The notes below the pieces were generated by a model. That model worked only from the letters and a program-made list of their open reading frames with translations. It ran no database searches and was not told where the DNA came from. Below are positions 1 through 13,948 of a DNA stretch of 64,000 bases, in pieces. Both the position numbers and the translations under genes were made by a program. The stretch is taken from positions 11,045,769 through 11,109,768 of the forward strand of contig NC_092572.1 of NCBI RefSeq assembly GCF_037975245.1. Direction: 5' to 3'. This DNA comes from Apostichopus japonicus (lineage: Eukaryota; Echinodermata; Holothuroidea; Aspidochirotida; Stichopodidae). Each line of letters opens with the position of its first letter. Within the stretch, counting starts at the first letter, position 1.

Positions 1-972
1 ATGTGTAGAAGGGTTTTCTTCCTCATCCGTAAGTCCTTGGTGTTGTAACTCTGATGTACCTGATACACTGTTAAAAGAAAGAAGCAATACTATGAATTAA
101 AGTGAACGAAAACCATACATGTGACTACAAATCAATGTTATTAATTTTCATGCAATTGTGCAACACAAGGGTTATATATTCCCTTTTCGAAAGAAACCAA
201 GATCATGCTGTAAGTTGTTAAACCAATGAACGGAAGTTACGTTAATATTGGGCAGTAAGCATGGTATTAACGAAGTATTCACGACTGAAGCTGTACAGTC
301 TTATAAAGTCTTAACCAATCACGGTTTCATAAATGTTCAAATTTGTGTGACCTGAATAAGCTCCGGTTGTTAACAGAACACAGAGTCGTTTTGTGCTCTG
401 ATCAGACAGTCAGTGTTCGGGGTGAGTCGTGGACTTTTAGTCTTCACGACTAAACATTTTCCAGTTGAGTCAGGTCGAGATCAGTGGCATATTGCGCTGT
501 AGACTATGAGATGTCTTCGGTTTTTAATTTATTTGAATAAAGATTAATAGGGAACCAGTAACAGTTCGTGTAAACTGATAGCTCTGACATTAGAAATTAA
601 AATAAAGCAAATTCCTTCAAAATTAGTGACCATGTAACTTGCATAATACCCAAAGAGTCAGTCTAGGGTCTTGTACCCCGTTAAATGATTACATTAGTCC
701 TTCCGATGTTTCCCACGTGGTTTTGTGTCGTTATTTTTTGGATTAGAAGTTAGCATTATCATAACGAGCACTCACATTTGTTAATGCTGCTGCACTCAGA
801 AGGTACGAACCAGCTAGTCATGTGAAATTTTATTCTTTATCATTCCATAGAACACAGTCACGACGTTCTGGTTTTGACTGAAAGACACGTAGCGTCTGAA
901 AAGGCAAATTCCTCTGGCTGAATATTACAGTAAACTCAACATGAATATTGCAAATAATTCTCTTTGTCTTAC

Positions 973-1629
<657 letters not shown>

Positions 1630-3197
1630 CTGCGTTTAAGAGAAATATCCAATAGTGACGAGAACGTGTCTTCTTTTTTGAAAGGAAAATACTTATTGAG
1701 GGAAATTTAAGTACCATGTTTTCACGTTACATACGACAGTTGTATCATACTATATATGGATACATATATGCCAGGATGATTGTTTGAAATTATTACATTG
1801 ATGTCTTAAAAAAGCGATATTATTCCGGTAGTTCTGTGTCTGACGGAACAAGACAGCATATATCTTACTTAAAACAAAGACTATCAATTTTTATTATTAG
1901 TATTTCTTTGTTAGGTGATCATCCATGCTACATATATAACAATATTACCTGCAGGGAAACCGAAGAACGTTGACTAAACCTGTCATACAGCAAGCATCTG
2001 TGGAAGACGCAAAAATGATATGAGGGATGCTAATACACTACTCACAAAAGGCAAAACAACAATATTGTGCAAAACTGCCAAAAATGATCAGACTTACGAT
2101 ATAGGCCAAGTTGACCTTTGAACTCAAATCTTTGACACTAAACAAGCTGTCCTACTTTGTCTGTCCAAAATTTGTCTCGTCATTCTCTACACATGTTGTG
2201 GTTTAATACTCTTTTCCTACATGCTGACAAGCCGAAAATGGCTGAAAACCAAGTTTTAGGTTTCTTAACTTTTGACTTTTGATCTATGACGTCACCAACA
2301 CGCAGGCACGAGTTTCATCGTCAAACGCAAACTCATCAAGTTTGAACTTGTTGGAATTTACTGTCTGGAAGGAGTTTGCGTGACACCATTTTGCTCACTT
2401 ACAGACACACACTTATCCCAACATTTCTGATGTGGAGTGAAGTGTAATATCTCATTTCTCTATGCATTACATGCAAAGAGATAAGATAAACAGGTTCTCA
2501 CTGATCCTTACTGAAAAGGATCAGCATAACATCAAATCCGACAATTATTTGAAAAAGTTTGCATTTAAGTTAATTATGGTGGCAGTTATTCTGGACGTGA
2601 TCCATTTACAACTAGAATGGAAATGGCAGGTTTCGCATAAGTCGGATTATTAACGTTTGGTTCCCATTTGGTTATACTCGCACACAATCAAAGTAAAACT
2701 GCTATTGTAAGCATGGTGCCTTCAATGACACCTGGAAATTAAGTTATAAGTTCTATATTTGCTACCAATAAACATGAAATGTGATACTGGGATAACAACG
2801 TAAACTTTAATAAATTAAAATATAAGTTTTTAGATCGATAGAATGAGTTGATTACAATTATTACCAGATTTGAATATCTTCCAAATTATAACCAATATTA
2901 TAAGAACGGTCACAACTATAAAGACAGCCACTTATGTCATTAGTTTGTCCGCTCCGTCTACAAATAAACGAGAAAATAAAAATAGGTAGATCTATTAAAA
3001 TAAAATGAAAACTTTGTTTAATATCTTCTTTCTTTCATAGCAGTTAGCATCATATTGATATTTCGAGTATGGCAAAATATGTCACCAAACTGTGCTGGCA
3101 TTGTTCGATACAGATGGCAAAAGGCGATGGACATTTCTAGAGAAGCAGGTTTGCTGCCGGATTCGGAACGTGCGTGTAGTTTGGTTGCTCTGAAAAG

Positions 3198-3314
3198 GCC
3201 TCAGTAGGATCGACAAGTTAGCACGGCTGCAATTTTGTGTACACGGGTGATGAACCTGTATTTTGGTGGTACAAAACTGGATCACACAAAGTAGCTCACT
3301 CATTGGTCTATTAA
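3198..3314 (+). pseudogene. Remnant of a V-type Ig exon on the opposite strand
   Basis: In one plus-strand frame the sequence reads GCNFVYTGDEPVFWWYKTG, the B-strand cysteine to C-strand tryptophan core of a V-type Ig domain, but an in-frame TAG lies 9 bases before the Cys codon (3219-3221) and a TAA ends it at 3312. No F-strand D-x-G-x-Y-x-C follows. It differs in type and strand from the receptor units around it. Best read as a decayed exon; a chance match cannot be excluded on so short a stretch. Confidence 0.3.
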
Positions 3315-4359
3315 TCTAGCCGACATTTAATGAACTAGTTTGTATGGTAACAGTGGTGTCCAGAAATTGAACGTCGTGTTTACACACACAATGTGTACCA
3401 TGTTACATTCCTTCGTAAATAAACAGACATTTTACATAAACAAACATTATTATTGCTATTGCTGATGCAGTAGCTAAAGGCGAAAGCAAATTAAATCAAA
3501 TTTGAAATCCACTTTTAACAAATTAGATTAGACTCGTTCAGTGTCAAGGGTGTACTGTAGATGGGACATTATTATATTTCGCATGGGGTGTAATGGAAAA
3601 GCCTCTTATCGCATTCTCTACAGATACTGAAAGCGATACAACTTTCTTCACAAATCTGAAGGCTTGCCAAGCGCTGATACTCAATACTATGTGGAATGAG
3701 TTGTTTGTAGGTTGGATATTCAATGACATGTTAATTATCTACTTCAAAACAGTTACATCAGTGAAGGAAATATTACGATATGCTATAATATTGTACTGTC
3801 ACGGTAAAAAGTTGTTATTCTTCCTTTTGTATGCTTAATGTGTTGAGCAAAATATTGTCAATTATGGTGATGAACAAAACAATTGAAATACTGTAATCAA
3901 TTGGTAATGTTTGGTTGAAAAAAAAGCGTTCGTTTTATTTTGGATTTAAAATGTTCATTATTGATAACACAAGTGCACAATTTTTTTTTCAAGTGATGCA
4001 GCCTTATTACTTACTCTCATAGATCTGTACTTGTAATGTAACACTACTACTCTCATAGATCTGTACTTGTAATGTTACACTACTGTTGAGAGATGGATAC
4101 TCCTCTACTCGACACCACAGAGACTGCCCATGATGTTGACGGTTCGCCTTTAGCATCAAACGACTGCACATTTCTTTGTGATTGTCGATTGTCGTAAGGG
4201 TTTCTTGTGGTAAGGTTTGTGCATTCTCTATACTTTCTTCGTTGATTAGCCACCGTAGTCCTATATCGTTACTATGTGCATTAAACTCTATACAGCAATC
4301 GGCTGTGAAGGGGTTTCCTTCGTAAGTAACATTTCGATCACTTGAAATTGTCAGATTTC

Positions 4360-6119
4360 CTTATGTTAAATAGGAAGACGAATGTATAATTAAGATCTCT
4401 GTAAATGAAATTATGAGATGTAGTTATGGAGTCCTGGTAAGCTAATAATAACGAAACAAAATAAAAGTGGAATTTTCACTAAAATATTAGAGTTTAAAAG
4501 GTATCGACTAGAACAGATCATAGGGTTTCCCATAATATCGAGACATGTTTTATACACTTAAACATTTTACATAGGGAGAAAAGGGAATAGCTGAATGCGT
4601 TTTAATGTACAAAGTATTTAACTAAACCCCTAGCTGGTAAGTAAATTTACATTTTGTATGCTTACCCAGTAACTTGCTTTATATATGTAATACAAAATTT
4701 GATCTTCCTATAGCTTAACATTTATATTTTATGCCAAAACTTCTCAAGGAATATCCGAGATCTATTAAATCCTTCAATGTTATCATATGAGTTCACTATT
4801 GTTATCAAAAAAAGCCTGAATAATGTGTAATCAGTAAATTTATGGTCCTATATATTTGCATACAATAATGGTGCCAGATGTCCTAAGTCAATACTTAGAA
4901 ACACATTGAAGCAGGAACTTTAATGTATCATTTCGTATTGTTACAGTAATTAAAGTTACACTGAACAGGAATCGAATATTAATTTTACTTTCTTTTTTAA
5001 CTGTATGTATATTTCAAAAGTCTAACGAGGTTTGTCATTATCATTGTCTTTAAAATGTTTGTCCTCTAGAAGAGATAAAAAAGGTTATTTCAGGAAACGC
5101 TAATCCATTGTGTTACAATTCAATTAATTGCTATGTTATCAAGACGATTAAAAATTGAAATGCCTACATGATACATTTCACGTTACAGAAAAGCTCGCAA
5201 GGAAACGTTATTTAACTCGATAAATTATAAATCATGGGCACATTTATGTTAACTTAAAAACACAGGAAAACAAACAGTATTACAAAACTACGTTCTAACA
5301 TACATGGAGTCGAAAAAGGAACAATTGAATTATGCATTGAATCAAGGCAGGATTTTTACTCGTTAACTCTGGATCCAGTTTAAGTTCCGCTTTCTCATTT
5401 TTCAAATTTGGATGCTGAAGTAAACATAATGTGATTTAAAGTTATTAATCTTTCAGAAAATGATAAAATATTATTATTGAAATATAATTCAATAGCATGT
5501 ATAAACCTAGTCATCAAATCTTTCATGTAACATATTAACATCTCTTTGTGATGAGGAGTAAGTAGAAAGTCATGCACAATTCAAACATTACACAATGTGA
5601 ACAAGTATCATCCATTTTATTAAATTATCATAAAAATGTGAATTCACTCTATCTCGGATAATGAAATGTTGCATGTTGTGTTACATTATTTGCAAACAAA
5701 GCATTCAGCCTTTCATCCTTTATGTCGTTACAAAAAATTACAATATTTCCTGTCATAAACAAGTTTATAGTTCGTCCTTATGAGTATTCATTTCTTTGAT
5801 TCAGCTTGTCATTTTATGGAAGGAACATACTTCAAAGACGGTTGGGGTGGGGTTGGTGCTCTGGAAAGAACACTGTTCCAAGTACTTTAACAATGACAAG
5901 GTGTTTTTATTATTAAGGAATTAAAGTTTCAGTCTGTTATATACTTCTCGATGAAATTGATCTCTTACAATATAACGGTCACTAAGAAATTCCTTGTCAT
6001 GGACCGATTTGATGATTCGTCCTCATATGAGATGTACCATTTTGTTTTCAGAAGCATAATAATGGTTGGGAGGGATGGGGTCATGGAATTTAAATGATTA
6101 AATCAGTTCGATGTAGTGA
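4360..6119. other. Non-coding stretch between receptor units E and D
   Basis: AT-rich sequence without a convincing exon on either strand. The expected V-type and signal exons of unit E were looked for on the minus strand (D-A-G-x-Y-x-C followed by a GT donor) and not seen. Short ORFs here lack splice or codon support. Confidence 0.4.
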
Positions 6120-6189
6120 CTATCGGTGCTTGCATAAGTATGTGTAATGCTGATTTCTCTGTCCGTGGAAAGTCCATGGACCCTTGTCA
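6120..6189 (-). CDS. Candidate terminal tail exon of receptor unit D
   Basis: After a CAG acceptor (intron ending ACAATCAG) a 70-bp stretch opens in phase 2, which matches the phase of the preceding D tail exon (7201-7142). It reads to a TAG stop and ends NQHYTYLCKHR, which includes a YTYL tyrosine motif. The support is phase, acceptor and motif only, and the short length makes chance possible. Confidence 0.28.
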
Positions 6190-7141
6190 CTGATTGTTGC
6201 GAGGTACTGTAAATAGAGACATACAGAGAAAGAGAACTTTTTTATTCAGTTGCTACAAAAATATACATGACTTTAAGGTAAATACACTCAAGTGATTGTA
6301 GGTTCATCCATTTCTACAGTACATGGTTATATTCATTCCATTCTTTCAATACCGTGTACAGTATAACTAATTTGTTCATTTGTAACCTTCTACGTGTGCT
6401 CCTAACCTAGAAAACTAAAACTTTGTGAGTTGTTACAAATATAATATAAAGCATGATCACTTTCAACATAGAATAACAGAAATGGAGGAATCTCGTCAGA
6501 TATAAGCGTGATCTTTCCTCTCAAAAATTCTATTCCTACCGATTACACACCGCCTGAATTTTCGTTCCGTATTACTATTTCAATTATGTCATACGTATAA
6601 CTAGATTTCAGTTTTACAACGTTTAATTTTGCCAATGATTTTTTGGTACAGTTCGGTTTGATATTATAAATATGAACGAGTGTTTTTTTTTAATATTATT
6701 TTCACTACGTTTCTTTTACATTCCTTCAATTGATATTTTAGTTTCCGTGTCGCTTGTTTTTTGTTTTGTCTTTTTAGCTAAAGAGCCCATCTTGAGTTGT
6801 GTTACTCACATTGTTCACTTACATTGAGCAATGTACCCAGGTAATGATTTTTAGATGCTTTATACAGTTCTTGCTTACTTTCCACGTGTTCAGTCATTAC
6901 ATTTCCGGACTCGTGTTATACGACTATCATATTGAGTAATAGCATTTGATTATTCTGTTGCACTCAGGCTTTAATAACCATCTAGTCATGTGGACTTATC
7001 ACTGTTTTACATTCAAACGAGTTGACCTCATATAATCACGGGATATGTTTTTGGGTAAAGTAACTGTTTAACTTTCAAAATATGAAATTAAAGAATTAAC
7101 TGTACATATCAAGGATGTCAAATTGTTATATTATAGTCTAC

Positions 7142-8016
7142 CTTTGGACAACAATATCATATTCTGCAACAACATCTCCGCCGTCTGTTAATGCAGTTAT
7201 CCTACATTGTAATTTACTTTTTGTTATTAATTGTTATTTTTATTTATATTATTGTTATTATTAGAAGGTTTGGCAAGTCCATTTGCACAGCTTTCAAAAG
7301 CATTTTAGTATTAAATATACAAGGTATGCGTTAGAGTACCCTAATATATATTGGTTTCCATATTTGGTTAGTTAAAACACAACTTTTCCATTGCTTTTGC
7401 AATAGTTAAATCTGAGATAAATGACGGCGTAGTATTGTATAATATGTAAACCATGTATGTAAATATTATTCGGTATTGCAGCCGAAGTCTAAGCTATGAC
7501 GAACTTCCGTGTCTAAATCAGGCTTCTCGATACTTTATGCCTGGTTTCTTACCTTTGGTAAACAATATCATAATCATCGTTGTCAAGAGTACCCTCTTCA
7601 GTAAAAGAGTGGTTCGTCCTTGTAACATAGTGACTCCTGCGAAAGCGAAACATGTCGACATTAAAGAGAACGTTTACTTTGTGATCGAAAAAACGTATTG
7701 AGTTCTGGCTTTAAAGGTGCAGTCTGCTCAAAGATGAATATCTATGCTGTAATGTTTCATAATACTGTAATATCACTACATTCTGTCTCAAGATCCTTCC
7801 AAATAACGTCTTTCTTTGCTTTCCATACTAACCTTTCTATAGGAAATCTTTTGTATAGGATAGGTCAGAATCTTACATGTTATATTTGAATCATCGACAC
7901 CGACTCTTTCCTCGTCGCTTAAAATCGAGGCTACATAGTAAATAAAACTTGTAAATAAACCACATACCTGCTCGATAACCGAGGACGGTTGACCAAACCA
8001 TCATTACACCGAGTAT
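7142..8016 (-). CDS. Cytoplasmic tail exons of unit D with YDIV motifs
   Basis: Exon 8016-7968 is 49 bp, phase 1 to 2, and opens with DTRCNDGLV; equivalents of the same length and phase occur in C (26678-26630), E (1997-1949) and at 40083-40035. Exon 7636-7553 is 84 bp, phase 2 to 2, with NDDYDIVYQ before GTAAGA. Exon 7201-7142 is 60 bp, phase 2 to 2, with VAEYDIVVQ before GTAGAC. The modular phase-2 design allows tails to be lengthened by exon duplication. Confidence 0.65.
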
Positions 8017-9483
8017 CTATGGAGAATATGTTACAGAGATCGTTTGATATGCTACTCAATTACTCAATTGATGGAACAAGAATCAATTACAACAATTTCA
8101 TGAAGGGTGAATGAGCAATCGGTATGACTCGTTAATATTAAAATTTATTCATGGTTAATCTTAGAAAATTAGAGGGATTATATCATAACGTACCAAGTGC
8201 ATCTTTCAATACTTCTTAAAGGAATTCTTTGAGACTTTTTTTTTTAAATATGTTGGGAGACATTGTCACCTATTTACTATAAAACGTAACACGGTTTCCA
8301 CATTTTAGTAATGTATTACCAGTAACACTAATTGAGACTAGTTCAAAATAGCATATTACACAAATGAATAATAAATTAGCAAACATCTTGTTTTATTTTT
8401 GATGTGATCCAGACTTTCAACCAGACTGGAAAATGAGATATTTGAATATTAGGATTATTGATGTTCATATGTTGAATTTTCTTTTCTCTCGACTCACGCA
8501 TTTGAAAAATTCTAAAATTGTCACTGCTTTGTCTTGCAAAGATACATTGGTATTTCACTAGGCGTTGCACTTGATTACGAAACTGCTTTTTATCCGAAAA
8601 AAAGCTGTTATTTTGGAATAATACATTTTATATATTCTGAGCTACAGGGAAGGCTGTCTCTAACGATTTGGAGCGAATATATGAGTCATGATTTTGTTTG
8701 CTATTATTACCAGATTTAGTAATCTTCAAAATCAAAAGCAATGTAATTAAAATCGCCACAACCACACACGCAACGACAGCTATCTTTAGTTTGTCCGCTC
8801 CGTCTAGGAAGTAGATAGGAAAAGGAAACAGGTAAAGAATTAAACAAAAGGGAAATTTGTTTGATATCCCACGACAGGTAATTAAAATAAAATGGACGCA
8901 TTCGTGTTTTATTTTCGAATCCCTGACTATGGCCAAGTTGAAATGTTAACTAGAATTCATGTTCTGTCAACTTTAAGTCTTGTCTCACTTTTGTTTTCTT
9001 TAATTCCTATTTGGAAACACACGCACACACGCGCACGCGCTCTAACGCAAACACACGCACGCGCTCTTACGCAAACACACATAGGTGTGATTTACATTCC
9101 GACTGATATATATATATATACTCTTTGTTAAAGGGTTTATAGCACTTGCAAACTTTGCAATTTTTCCACTAAATATATATATATATATATATATTTATAT
9201 TGATATATACATACCTATATATTGATATATATTCTGACTGATATATATTTAGATATATATATATATATATTATTAGAGAAAACCAGAGAAATAAAATATG
9301 ACTCATAATATATTGGAATTTTCGGTCCCCTGGGACCTTCGTCAGCAATACTTGGCAGTCAAAAGTATTGCAATACTTGACATCGACTTTTCGGTCCCCA
9401 GGGGGACCGAAAATTTCAATATATTTTCTAAAACTTACTCCTTATTTGTCAATTATGAGTCATATCTTATTCCTCTTGTTTTC

Positions 9484-9531
<48 letters not shown>

Positions 9532-12363
9532 CTTGTAGTTCCAAAGCGAATAAAGGAACTTTAAAAATGAAAGTGAATTACTGCACTTTAATCACATTCT
9601 TCGACTAGTCATTAGGTCGTTTGGCTTTATGCTCGATTGGATAATTTGCTCTTATAAATGAGTTATAAATGACTTTTACTTTCTTTGTGCTGAATTAATG
9701 GACTCTTGTTGATCCTCTTTCTTTGTCTGATCTATAATAAATTTGAAAAGACAGTAGGGCACTTTTTCACTCATTCTCATGTACGTGTAACTAACATAGA
9801 GTCATTCTAATAATGCATAAGATGGTTTCCGCTTCAGTCTATTTTGATCATGTTTGTTTATGTAGTACATAATACAGAAGATATATTGAAGTATTCAAAG
9901 TTGGTTCATAAACAAGCAACTTAGTTATAATCAGTTTGGCATTGGCGGTGGGAAAGGAGGGAAGCGCTACCCCTTTATTTGCTCACGCAGGAGGTTAAAA
10001 GTATCTTTCTGCACCTTCTCTTTTCTAACTGCATCATGGATATTCAGGTGATTCATTTGTACTAGGTAAACGAGCATCAAACAATGTAATTATTCCATTT
10101 TAATTTTCATAATTCCACTATACTGCGACTTTGTTCGAAACATTAATAAAACAATAAAAATTGGAGAACATACTATATGTTAGCCCTTACTTCTTATAGT
10201 CTCTGTCTGTTCTGAAGTTACATTGGCGAGATAATTTATGGCCAAACATCGATACTTTCCACTTGCATATGTGTTTACATGAAAGCTGAACACTGTGCGA
10301 TTAGATGAGTCCTGGCTGTTTATATGTTCTAATGACATCGTTTGCCAGTTCTGTAAGCCATTTTGATTCTGTAGGTATACTGTAGGCATGGGGTTACCAG
10401 ACGCTTCACAGACGACTTTCAGACATGTACCGTTCGATAGCCAACGACTGTCTGATGTTACAAGTGAAACTAATTTTACAAATGGCGGATCTATTAAGGA
10501 GAAAAGGGATATTCATAATGTAAATGTTTATATTAGCTGAAATGAAATAAGCTTGATAAGTACATAAAACATTTGTCAAATAACATAAGCTATATCTTGC
10601 AGTTTAACGAACTAGAAAGAAGTTGGAAGATACGTAGTATAAAAGCTAAATATGACTAGAATAAAAAACACATAATATTTTGCTCGGAAATATCAATTAT
10701 TGTCTGGAACATGATAACTATAAACTATCAATCTCTAAGCTGGCGGAGACCCAGATATGGCCAATTTCTTTGCTTTTTTCTTATTGTTTAAAATTTCCTG
10801 TTGCTTTTGCGTTGTTAATTATAGTCTTAACTATATATTAATTTTGATGTCCTCATTAATTCCTTGTGTTTAATTTAATTTCTTTCCCATATGAATCGAT
10901 ATCTCCTTATCCTTTTCGTAAACAATGTTTGCATTTACCCTATGTCGATCATAGCAGAATTAAACGCGTTTATCATTTCGAAAATTTGAAACCAAATTTT
11001 GACAAGACGATAGCGAAAAAAGAAACCTGCAGTTACAGTTCTTGAAAAGAATTAGAGAAACAATTGGAATGATGAAGAGAAGATTAATTCAACATCAATC
11101 GATTTAAGAGAAAAAAAAACCAGAGAGGCAGTGTGTGGCACGTTTGGCTACTACTGACCTAAAACAAAATGTTTCTTTGATTCCTAAATATGAAGATCAT
11201 ACAAACTAGATTCAACGATGACGTCATAATGACGAATTATGGAGAGGATGTACTCACAGTCGACTTGTAACGTTACGCTACTGTTGAGAGATGGATACTG
11301 TTCTACTCGACACTCCATAGATTTCCCAGTATGTGCACGATTCGCCTTGAACATTAAACTACTGCATATTTGTGTGTGACTGTCGATTTTCTTTACTTTT
11401 GATGAGGGTTGCATGTCATCTATTATTTGATCGTCGAGAAACCACTGAAGTCGAATATCGTCACTACGGGAATTCAACTGTATGCAGCAATCGGTTGTGA
11501 GATTGCTTCTTTCCTCGATGATATGATTTTGAAGTGAGAGTGTCAGATTGCCTAAAACAGACAAACAAAAAGACGTTAACATTTCGGCAGACGTAGACAA
11601 CATATTTAAGTATGATTGTGATACTTGTACATTTCGTCTACCAGCACAACTGTGTCGAAAATCGTTTGGACGAAACGAATGAAATAATAACCATAGGCAT
11701 GTATCCCGTCTCCTGCTTCAAGTAATACAACATATTACATTTTGTCTACCAATACTACTGTGTCGAAGATCGCTTGACGAAAAACGCAAAAACAAACTAA
11801 ACAAACAAATATAAGTTTCACTCAGTGTCTGCAGAATTTAAAGAAAAAAATAACTCACCATGTAGGCCTAAATGATACACAAATTGAACTATATTATACT
11901 GATACCGTTAATGTTAACCGTTGTTTTCGTCACAGCCTCACTTCCCAATATATGTCTTTATCATACATGTACAAAATGGTACTACAAATCAGACTTAAGG
12001 AAAGTAGACGACAAAAGTCAAAACAATTATACAGCAGACGGAAAGACGGAAAGAAATTTATCACTTAAAGGAGCATGTTATGTTTAAGTATCACCCCAAA
12101 TCGACGCATGCGTACCATAATTGTGATCCTTATGCTACTTCGAACGTATATTCCGTTTCGAATCCTACAACAGTAAGCAAGCAGGAACCATATTTTCTTC
12201 AGCAAATGAATAATTATCTAATATTATATTAAGAATAATTATCTGTTAACGTTTTCTTAATAACAATTTCATGTATAAAGGTGGCATCGCGTTACCTCAA
12301 GTACTGTGCAATACGTGTGAAATGTCTGAATTACTGATCGTCCCATATACTGTGCCACTGTGC

Positions 12364-12402
<39 letters not shown>

Positions 12403-13429
12403 TTATTATACTATTTATGTATGCAGAATATGTTAATGGCATACCCAGTATACTTACTTCATACTGGATTCCTAAAACGAACTTCGTTGTCGCTATTAAC
12501 GAGCGAAGTTGAAATCGCCATTGAATTTAAAGGCAACAAATTTATCAATGACGACTGCTTTACTTTCAGTACATTCTATCAAAACATGATCCGTTTCTCT
12601 TTATTGAATTTGATACATTACCTAAGATACAAACAATGTAATCGGTACTTCTAGCTACACCATCTTGCTTGGGGAAACAAATACATTTGTAGATTCCAGC
12701 GTCTTTAAAGTCAACCCTTCTGATTGTCAACACAGAAGTGTTGCTGTCCTTTTCATACGTAAATGGGTCACTGGCCTCGATGTCAGCCTTGGGCATGTGA
12801 TGATTTGTTATAGCCGTTATACTATTATTAAAAGTCCACTTGCAGTTTTCGTTGTAACGGAAATAGCAATTCAGAGATATATTTGTTCTTATGATGGCGT
12901 GTATACATTCATCCATGAGACCTTGACTGGTATCTTAAGGAAGAAGAAGAAAAAAAACGTTAAAAAAAAAACAATCTCATGGTAGCGGACACCCCTCGTT
13001 CATATCTTGTTTAGAATTCCAATTATTGTTGATAATTACAGTACTTTGAGCATATAATGCAACATACTCTTACAAAATATACCACATTGTAACACCCTAT
13101 GCTGCTGTTTACACCGTTCAAGGCTATAGTATACTATAATATAAATTAAATAAATATCAACACCGTAATAATGTGGATTCTTGAATTACAGTGTCCTTAG
13201 ATTTTTTACAAACGATGTGGCCATACTTGAAACTAGAACCTTGAACTAATAACAAATTAAAAGAAAAAAGAACAAAAACACAGCCTTTTCCTAATCATTT
13301 ATTGCTGTCGGTGTTCGATGTAAGGTATACACATGTAGCATTTCCTAAAGGAAACAATGTAAAAGTCTTACCCATTTTTATGACTATAATAAATAAAAGC
13401 AGGTTTCCATTGATGCTGGTTCTCTTCAT
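7142..13429 (-). CDS. Receptor unit D: three-Ig-domain type I membrane receptor
   Basis: The most complete unit of the cluster. Exons: signal 13429-13372 (ATG, hydrophobic LLLFIIVI, 58 bp); V-type Ig 12921-12622 (C, W, DAGIYKC); second Ig 11551-11258 (DCCIQ, W, E-strand Cys, MECRVEQY); third Ig 10490-10191 (C..C, YRCLAINYL); transmembrane 8803-8711 (about 22 hydrophobic residues, then KITKSG); tails 8016-7968, 7636-7553 (DDYDIVYQ) and 7201-7142 (EYDIVVQ). Every junction is phase 1 up to the first tail exon and phase 2 after it, and no stop breaks the frame. The product would be a surface receptor with a tyrosine-motif tail. The stop codon is uncertain: a candidate terminal exon lies at 6189-6120, or the tail may continue into the exons listed under unit E. 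Ligand and exact family are not identifiable here. Confidence 0.75.
8711..8803 (-). CDS. Transmembrane exon of unit D
   Basis: The acceptor TTCCTAG is followed by GADKLKIAVVACVVV, a run of aliphatic residues and a basic stop-transfer KITKS, with donor GTAATA. At 93 bp it has the same length as the unit E copy at 2957-2865, which carries a stop. In D the frame is open. Confidence 0.8.
9005..9083. repeat. (CACACG)-type simple repeat
   Basis: A short array rich in ACACGCACACGCGC with two near-identical blocks (ACGCGCTCTAACGC and ACGCGCTCTTACGC). It lies in the D intron between the third Ig exon and the TM exon. Confidence 0.8.
9265..9495. repeat. Fold-back repeat flanked by TA microsatellites
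   Basis: The left arm (TTAGAGAAAACCAGAGAAAT, then ATATGACTCATAAT, then TTTTCGGTCCCCTGGGAC) is mirrored on the right by GGGGACCGAAAATTTCAATA, ATTATGAGTCATAT and GTTTTCTCTAA, giving a long imperfect hairpin. TA runs abut it at 9242-9270 and 9488-9530. It looks like a small non-autonomous fold-back element or TA-targeting MITE. No coding capacity is seen; the ORF across the right arm is incidental. Confidence 0.7.
12366..12396. repeat. (TA)n microsatellite
   Basis: A TA dinucleotide run in the D intron between its V-type and second Ig exons. Confidence 0.9.
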
Positions 13430-13948
13430 ATTGGAGCAGACTAGATATGTTTAGTATCCAGCGAGAATCCCTTTTATAATTGCCGGCTTACTTTTCACAC
13501 TCAGGAAGCATAACACGCAAATGTATCACCTTGTCGTTTGTTATAGACTGTTAACTTGAAACGTATATTAACTATCAGCACCTCCTTGTTCTATGAAACT
13601 GCAAGTACATACAGCTGCATTCACATTATCTCTTGCAATCATTACCTTTTTCTATGACTGTAAAGAAATGGTTAAGGGTAGTGTGACTTACAATAATCAT
13701 ACATAATTACTTGATGAGAAGTAGCAAGGGGCAGACACAATGTCACTATTGCAATGTATAAACAAGAAGGGATGAAGTGTATGAGTTTTTTTTTTGTAGC
13801 GAACGAGTGTACATTATGTAGAGGCGTAATAAAACCCATGATTTTGACAGACTGATGTTCAGAATTCTTTTTTCGTTTCTGTCCTGATGTCCTGTTTAAA
13901 TCCGACTTCTCTTTAGTCGTGTTGTTTTGATTGGCGAGCTCGGCTACC

